Below are positions 58,962-64,000 of a DNA stretch of 64,000 nt, piece after piece. Numbering within the stretch: position 1 is the first letter of the stretch; every line of letters begins with the position of its first letter. Under the pieces are notes generated by a model. It searched no databases, was not told the DNA's origin, and saw nothing but the letters and a program-made list of their open reading frames with translations. This stretch comes from SZAS-103 sp036496805. Lineage in GTDB: Bacteria; Pseudomonadota; Gammaproteobacteria; Xanthomonadales; Xanthomonadaceae. The DNA is taken from assembly GCA_036496805.1 (NCBI GenBank), contig DASXKN010000019.1, forward strand, positions 62,001 to 126,000. The letters run 5' to 3'. Both the position numbers and the translations under genes were made by a program.

Positions 58962-60593
58962 GTGCGCATCGCGCTCGCCCAGTTCGACTTCCCGGTCGGC
59001 GCGGTCGACGCGAACGCGCGGCGCATCGCCGGGTTGATCGCGCAGGCGCGCGACGTCCATCGCGCCGACGTCGTGCTGTTCCCGGAGCTGGCGGTCTGCG
59101 GCTATCCACCCGAGGACCTCGTGCTGCGACCGGACTTCCTTGCCGCCTGCGAGGCTGCGCTCGCGCGCATCGCCGCGTCGACGCACGGCATCGTCGCCGT
59201 GGTCGGCCATCCCGAAGCCGCCGGCGCGATCGTCTTCAACGCGGCCAGCGTGATCCGCGACGGCCGCATCGAGGCGACCTATCGCAAGCGCGAGCTGCCG
59301 AACTATGCGGTATTCGACGAGCGGCGCTACTTCGCGCCGGGCGAAGAAGCCTGCGCCTTCGAACTCGAGGGCGTGATGATCGGCGTGGTGATCTGCGAGG
59401 ACCTGTGGTTTGCCGAGCCGCTGGCCGCGACGGTCGCGGCCGGCGCGCAACTCGTGCTGGCGCCGAACGCCTCGCCATTCGAACGCGACAAGGCCGCGCA
59501 GCGCGACGCGCTGCTGGCGCAGCGCGTGGCCGAATCGCAAGGCGCCGGCCAGGGCGTGGCGATCGCCTATCTCAACGTCGTCGGCGGCCAGGACAGCCTG
59601 GTGTTCGACGGCGCCTCCTGCCTCGCCGACGGCGATGGCCATATCCATCCGGCCGCGGCGGCGTTCGAGGATCATCTGCTGGTCGCGGACTTCGATCCAT
59701 CGACGCGGCGCTTCACTCGCGCGCACTGGCCGGCCGAGACCGGCGAGCAGCGCGCTTCGCTGGCGTACCGCGCGATCGTGCGTGGCACCCGCGACTACGT
59801 GCGCAAGAACGGATTTTCCCAGGTCGTGCTCGGGCTTTCCGGCGGGGTGGATTCGGCGCTGGTGCTGGCGCTGGCGGTGGACGCGCTGGGCGCGGAAAAC
59901 GTGCTGGCGGTGCGGCTGCCGTCGCGTTACACCTCCGACCTCAGCAACGATCTTGCAGAAGTGCAGGCACGGCACCTGGGCGTGCGCATCGAAACGTTGC
60001 CGATCGCAGCGCCTTTCGAGGGTTTCCTGGAGACGCTCGGCCCGCTGTTCGCGAACCTCGCGCCCGACGTCACAGAAGAGAACCTGCAATCGCGCTGCCG
60101 CGGCGCCCTGCTGATGGCGATCGCCAACAAGACCGGCCGCCTGCTGCTGACCACCGGCAACAAGAGCGAGTACGCGGTCGGCTACGCGACCATCTACGGC
60201 GACATGTGCGGTGGCTACGCGCCGATCAAGGACCTGTACAAGACCGAGGTGTATGCGCTGTGCGACTGGCGCAACGCCCAGCGCGACGGCGAGCGGATTC
60301 CGCGCGCCGTGATCGAGCGCGCGCCCTCGGCGGAACTGCGCGAGAACCAGACCGACCAGGATTCGCTGCCGCCCTACGAGATGCTCGACGCGATCCTGTT
60401 CCGCGACATCGAACTGGAGCAGTCGCGCGCCGAGATCGTCGCCTGCGGATTCGACGCAACCACCGTCGACCGCGTGCTGCGGCTGGTGCGGCTCGGCGAA
60501 TGGAAGCGCCAGCAAGCGGCGCCCGGCCCGAAGGTCTCGCGGCGCGCGTTCGACCGCGAGCGCCGCTATCCGATCACGTCCGGTAGCTGCTGA
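58962..60593 (+). CDS. nadE: Glutamine-dependent NAD+ synthetase
   Basis: Two-domain enzyme, 543 residues. The N-terminal glutamine amidase (nitrilase fold) has the triad E42, K109 and C145 (GVVICEDLW). The C-terminal NAD synthetase domain has the PP-loop S293-GGVDS. Ammonia released in the first domain is used to amidate deamido-NAD. Starts at GTG, ten bases after sucD, suggesting co-transcription. Convergent with bamD, 18 bases away. Confidence 0.96.
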   Translation: MRIALAQFDFPVGAVDANARRIAGLIAQARDVHRADVVLFPELAVCGYPPEDLVLRPDFLAACEAALARIAASTHGIVAVVGHPEAAGAIVFNAASVIRDGRIEATYRKRELPNYAVFDERRYFAPGEEACAFELEGVMIGVVICEDLWFAEPLAATVAAGAQLVLAPNASPFERDKAAQRDALLAQRVAESQGAGQGVAIAYLNVVGGQDSLVFDGASCLADGDGHIHPAAAAFEDHLLVADFDPSTRRFTRAHWPAETGEQRASLAYRAIVRGTRDYVRKNGFSQVVLGLSGGVDSALVLALAVDALGAENVLAVRLPSRYTSDLSNDLAEVQARHLGVRIETLPIAAPFEGFLETLGPLFANLAPDVTEENLQSRCRGALLMAIANKTGRLLLTTGNKSEYAVGYATIYGDMCGGYAPIKDLYKTEVYALCDWRNAQRDGERIPRAVIERAPSAELRENQTDQDSLPPYEMLDAILFRDIELEQSRAEIVACGFDATTVDRVLRLVRLGEWKRQQAAPGPKVSRRAFDRERRYPITSGSC

Positions 60594-60611
60594 CCGCTCG
60601 CTGCGGCCGGA

Positions 60612-61466
60612 TCAGCGTCCGGTCGCGAACGGGTTGACCTTGTGCAGGATCTTTTCCCTCGGCGGCCACTGGCCCTTGAGCCAGGGATGGTCGGGGTAGT
60701 TCTGCTCGAGCACGCGCCTGGCGTCGTCCGAAAGCTTGGTGTCGCCGACCCGCTTGTAGGCCTCGGCCATCAGCGCGAGCGCGTCGCCGTCGTACTTGCT
60801 CTGCGGATAGCTGGTGATCACGTACTGGCCGCGGTTGGCGGCCGCGACGTAGGCCTGGCGATCGAGGTAGAACAGGCCGATGTTGATCTCGTGCTTGGCC
60901 ATCTCCTCGCGCAGGTAGACCATGCGCTGGCGCGCGTCGGGAGCGTAGCGGCTGTTCGGGAAGCGGCGGATCAGGTCGGCGAACTCGTTGAAGCTCGCGC
61001 GCGGCGCGCCCTGGTCGCGCTGGCTGGTGTCGAGCTGGGCGAGGTTGGCCAGGAAACGGTTGTCGCGGTTGAAGTCGACCAGCGCCTTCATGTAGTAGGC
61101 GTAGTCGATGTGGCGCTGGGTTGGATAGGTGCGGATGAAACGATCGACGGTGGAGGACGCGTCGTCGAACTTGCCGTTCTTGTACTGCGCGTAGGCAAGC
61201 TCGAGCTGGGCCTGCTCGGTATAGGCGCCGTAGGGAAAGCGCGAGATCAGCCGCTTGTAGATGATCTGCGCGCTCTCGAGGTTGCCGTGCACGATCCGCT
61301 CGTGGCCCCTGGCGTAGAGCTGGTCGACCGTCAGGGTTTCGAGTGGATCTCCGCTATGGTGGAACAGGCTGAGCTTGTGGAAGCGGGAACATCCGCTGCC
61401 GGCCAGCAGGAGGGCGGCGAGCGCGAGCAGCGGCAGGAGACGGGTCAGGCCGTGGAATCGGGTCAT
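60612..61466 (-). CDS. bamD: Outer membrane assembly lipoprotein BamD
   Basis: Lipoprotein component of the BAM complex that inserts outer-membrane barrels. A signal peptide with hydrophobic core LLPLLALAALLLAG ends at GSGC, with the lipidated Cys near residue 26. The mature part contains five TPR-like repeats, including the family block NLESAQIIYKRLISRFPYG. Length is 284 residues. The start is the ATG giving MTRFHGLTRLL; the frame is open far upstream but without related sequence. Divergent from rluD, as is common in gammaproteobacteria. Confidence 0.96.
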   Translation of the reverse strand: MTRFHGLTRLLPLLALAALLLAGSGCSRFHKLSLFHHSGDPLETLTVDQLYARGHERIVHGNLESAQIIYKRLISRFPYGAYTEQAQLELAYAQYKNGKFDDASSTVDRFIRTYPTQRHIDYAYYMKALVDFNRDNRFLANLAQLDTSQRDQGAPRASFNEFADLIRRFPNSRYAPDARQRMVYLREEMAKHEINIGLFYLDRQAYVAAANRGQYVITSYPQSKYDGDALALMAEAYKRVGDTKLSDDARRVLEQNYPDHPWLKGQWPPREKILHKVNPFATGR

Positions 61467-61655
61467 CGGTTGCGTCGGGCGGCAACGCCGCTCGGAGCGG
61501 CAAGGACGGCCATGATAGCCCAAACCCGCGCGGCCTTTCCCGGCGCGGGCCGCCGCTGCGCGTCCGGGGAGCCAGCGACGACGCGCGTTCACAAGTGCCT
61601 GAAATGCCCCAAACTGTCGGCCTGATGCCGCACCACGACGAGTGTTTCGCCCGAC

Positions 61656-62663
61656 ATGCAAGCCGAAATCGATGACGACGACCTGAACGACGCTGCGCCG
61701 GCCTCCGAGGCCCTGCGCGCCATCGTGCCCCTGGAATCGGCCGGCCGCCGCTTCGATCAGGCGCTCGCGGAACTGTTCCCGGATTTCTCGCGCTCGCGCC
61801 TGGCCGAATGGATCAAGTCCGGCGACGCCCTGCTCGACGGACAGGTGCGCCGTCCACGCGATCCGGTGCGCGGTGGCGAGACGGTGACGCTCGCCGCCGT
61901 ACCGGGCATCGCCACCGATGCGCAACCCGAGGCCATCGCGCTGACGATCGCCTACCAGGACGCCGACGTGCTGGTGATCGACAAGCCCGCGGGCCTGGTC
62001 GTGCATCCGGGCGCCGGCAATCCACGCGGAACCCTGGTCAATGCCTTGCTGCATTTCGATGCGACGCTTGCCGAGGTGCCGCGCGCCGGGATCGTGCACC
62101 GGCTCGACAAGGACACGTCGGGCCTGATGGTGGTCGCGCGCAACCTGCGGTCGCATGCCGCCCTGGTCGAACAGCTCTCCGCGCGCGAGGTCCATCGCCA
62201 GTACGTCGCCGTCGCGATGGGTCCGATGATCGCCGGCGGCACCATCGACGCGCCGATCGGCCGCCACCCGAACGACCGCGTGCGCATGGCGGTGGTGAAG
62301 AACGGCCGCGAGGCGGTCACCCACTATCGGGTGCGTGAGCGCTTCCGCGCCCATACCCTGATCGAATGCCGGCTTGAAACCGGCCGCACCCACCAGATCC
62401 GCGTGCACATGGCGCACGTGAGGCATCCGCTGGTCGGCGACCCCGTTTACAGTCGGCTCGCGAACCCGCGCGGCGCATCGCCCGAACTGGTGCAGATGCT
62501 GCGCGATTTCCGGCGCCAGGCGCTGCACGCGGAAAAGCTCGCGTTCGCGCATCCGGCGAACGGCGAGACGGTGACGGTCGAGGCGCCCATGCCGGCCGAC
62601 ATGCAGGCGCTGGTCGCCGCGTTGCGCGCCGACGACGCCGACGCCGGAAAACCGCAACGATGA
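61656..62663 (+). CDS. rluD: 23S rRNA pseudouridine(1911/1915/1917) synthase RluD
   Basis: Makes three pseudouridines in helix 69 of 23S rRNA. N-terminal S4 domain (about 27-85) and catalytic domain with D151 in HRLDKDTSG; RTHQIRVHMAH near 243-253 is also diagnostic. Length is 335 residues. In E. coli and many relatives pgeF follows rluD; here the next gene, overlapping by four bases, is a membrane glycosyltransferase-like gene. Confidence 0.96.
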   Translation: MQAEIDDDDLNDAAPASEALRAIVPLESAGRRFDQALAELFPDFSRSRLAEWIKSGDALLDGQVRRPRDPVRGGETVTLAAVPGIATDAQPEAIALTIAYQDADVLVIDKPAGLVVHPGAGNPRGTLVNALLHFDATLAEVPRAGIVHRLDKDTSGLMVVARNLRSHAALVEQLSAREVHRQYVAVAMGPMIAGGTIDAPIGRHPNDRVRMAVVKNGREAVTHYRVRERFRAHTLIECRLETGRTHQIRVHMAHVRHPLVGDPVYSRLANPRGASPELVQMLRDFRRQALHAEKLAFAHPANGETVTVEAPMPADMQALVAALRADDADAGKPQR

Positions 62664-64000
62664 AGGACGCGACGATCGCCGCCGATGCGCCGGACAGCGA
62701 CGTCCGGCCAAGCTGGCATCGAGTGCTGGCCGCATTCGCCCTGGTGGTGATCCTGCTGCTCGGCGCCTCGCTGCGGTTGCGCGCGGCGCTGGAAACCGAA
62801 ACCTCGCCGGCGTTGCAGGGCGATTCGGTGGACTACGTTTCGGCCGCCTACAACATCCGCCAGTTCGACGTGTTCTCGCACGAAAACCTGTGGGCGAAGA
62901 ACGTGCAGAGCGCACCGAAGCCGCGGGCATTCATCAATCCCGGCTATCCGGCGATGCTGGCCCTGCTCATGCCGGGCAGCCCGGATCGGGACTTCCTGCG
63001 ACGCGCGTTGCTGACCCAGGCCCTGCTCGGGGTCCTGGTCGTGGGCGCGAGCTTCCTGTTCGCGGTGCAGTTGCTGCCGAAGCCGGCCGCGCTCGCGTTG
63101 GCGGCGCTGATCGCGGTCAATCCGCAATTGATTTCGCTGGGCACGACGCTGCTGACCGAAACCCTGTTCAGCCTGCTGGTCGTCGCTTCCCTGTGCGCGC
63201 TCGCTCGCGCCTGCCTGCGCGGGGGCGTCGGATGGTACCTGGTGACCGGGGTCCTCATCGGCCTGAGCGTCCTGGTCCGGCCGACCCTGGAGTTCCTGCC
63301 CCTGATGCTGGTGCCGGCGCTGGCGTGGTTCATTCCGCGCTCGCGCTGGAAACCATGCCTGGCGCTGCTGTTCGGCATGCTGCTGGCGTTCGGCCCGTGG
63401 ATCGTCCGCAACGAACTCGCAATCGGTGCGGCTTCCGACCCGACCCTGATGACCAGCACGCTGCGGGATGGCTCCTACCCGGATTTCATGTACCGCGGGT
63501 TGCCGCAGTCGATGGGCTACCCCTACAAGTTCGATCCCGATGCAACGACGATCCACACGCCGGGCCAGGCGATCGCGCGCATTCGTAGCAATCTGGAATC
63601 CGATCCCGCCGGCACGCTGCGCTGGTACCTGCTGTCCAAGCCGGTCCGGTTCTTCGACTGGAGCTTCATCGAAGGCTCGGGCAGCATCTTCATCAACACC
63701 GTCAAGCGCTCGCCGTACCTGGAAGGCCAGCCCGATTTCGTGCTGAGCTACGAGGCGATGTATTTCCTGCACTGGCCGCTGATCGCGCTGGCCTGGGCGG
63801 GCATCGCGCTCGCGCTGGTCGCCGCCGCCAGGGGTGGGCGCAGCCGCGAGGCCGCCGTGATGGGCGTGCTGGCGGTCGTGATGCTCTTCGTCATCGGCCT
63901 GCACACGATCGGTTTCCCGCTCGGGCGCTACAGCGTGCCGTTCCGCCCGCTGACCTACCTGCTGGCCTTGTACGCGCTCACGACGGCGATCCGGTGGGTG
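62660..64000 (+). CDS. GT-C-like (family 39/PMT type) membrane protein, 3' end outside window
   Basis: Translation from ATG 62660 stays open to the window edge (at least 447 residues). About nine hydrophobic segments are visible, the first at about residues 21-41. The first periplasmic loop contains LQGDSVDYVSAA, with Asp residues where ArnT/PMT-type GT-C enzymes carry their catalytic acid, and NPGYPAMLAL follows as in that family. It overlaps the rluD stop as ATGA, so is translationally coupled to it. It has no TPR region within the window and is a different subtype from proteins A-D. Substrate unknown. Confidence 0.75.
   Translation, partial: MKDATIAADAPDSDVRPSWHRVLAAFALVVILLLGASLRLRAALETETSPALQGDSVDYVSAAYNIRQFDVFSHENLWAKNVQSAPKPRAFINPGYPAMLALLMPGSPDRDFLRRALLTQALLGVLVVGASFLFAVQLLPKPAALALAALIAVNPQLISLGTTLLTETLFSLLVVASLCALARACLRGGVGWYLVTGVLIGLSVLVRPTLEFLPLMLVPALAWFIPRSRWKPCLALLFGMLLAFGPWIVRNELAIGAASDPTLMTSTLRDGSYPDFMYRGLPQSMGYPYKFDPDATTIHTPGQAIARIRSNLESDPAGTLRWYLLSKPVRFFDWSFIEGSGSIFINTVKRSPYLEGQPDFVLSYEAMYFLHWPLIALAWAGIALALVAAARGGRSREAAVMGVLAVVMLFVIGLHTIGFPLGRYSVPFRPLTYLLALYALTTAIRWV

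Overview
The window is a contiguous piece of a GC-rich gammaproteobacterial chromosome. Gene order (rsmI - rnpB - dcw cluster - lpxC - secA; coaE/pilDCB; pilA/pilR/pilS - sucCD - nadE; bamD/rluD) and the lack of murD in an otherwise complete dcw cluster point to the Xanthomonadales (Lysobacterales). The genus cannot be fixed from this sequence alone. No tRNA, rRNA operon, CRISPR array, insertion sequence or prophage gene was seen.

Region 1 (1-18.9 kb, plus strand): rsmI, RNase P RNA, then mraZ-rsmH-ftsL-ftsI-murE-murF-mraY-ftsW-murG-murC-ddl-ftsQ-ftsA-ftsZ and lpxC. Almost every junction is a 1-4 base start/stop overlap, so translation is probably coupled along the cluster. A sigma70-like promoter followed by three TGG boxes at exact 10-base spacing (the MraZ operator pattern) precedes mraZ. 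murD and murB are not present. Region 2 (19-25.3 kb): a DciA-like gene and an M23 peptidase gene diverge from one CATG, then come a 49-base tandem repeat array, secA, a Nudix/ThiE-like fusion and coaE.

Region 3 (25.4-33 kb, minus strand): pilB-pilC-pilD followed directly by two paralogous phosphoethanolamine-transferase-like genes, the first of which overlaps the pilD stop. Region 4 (33-48.3 kb): a plus-strand set of glycosyltransferases, a methyltransferase and a Wzx-like flippase converges on a long minus-strand run: two polytopic GT-C/TPR proteins, a GT2 transferase, a sugar aminotransferase, a left-handed beta-helix acyltransferase, an unrecognised 204-residue protein, a KAS III-like synthase, an acyl carrier protein and a methyltransferase. 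Region 5 (48.3-56.7 kb, minus strand): two pilA genes, each with a sigma54-type promoter, pilR, two more GT-C/TPR proteins and pilS. Region 6 (56.9-64 kb): sucCD, nadE, bamD, rluD and a further GT-C-like membrane protein cut by the window edge.

The most interesting pattern is how glycan and phospho-substituent genes are interleaved with type IV pilus genes. Four GT-C/TPR membrane proteins lie beside pilA or inside pilS-pilR, two PEtN transferases are coupled to pilD, and a cassette suited to making an N-acylated amino sugar sits downstream. A pilin (or surface glycoprotein) decoration system is a reasonable but unproven reading; lipopolysaccharide or capsule synthesis is the main alternative for the sugar genes.
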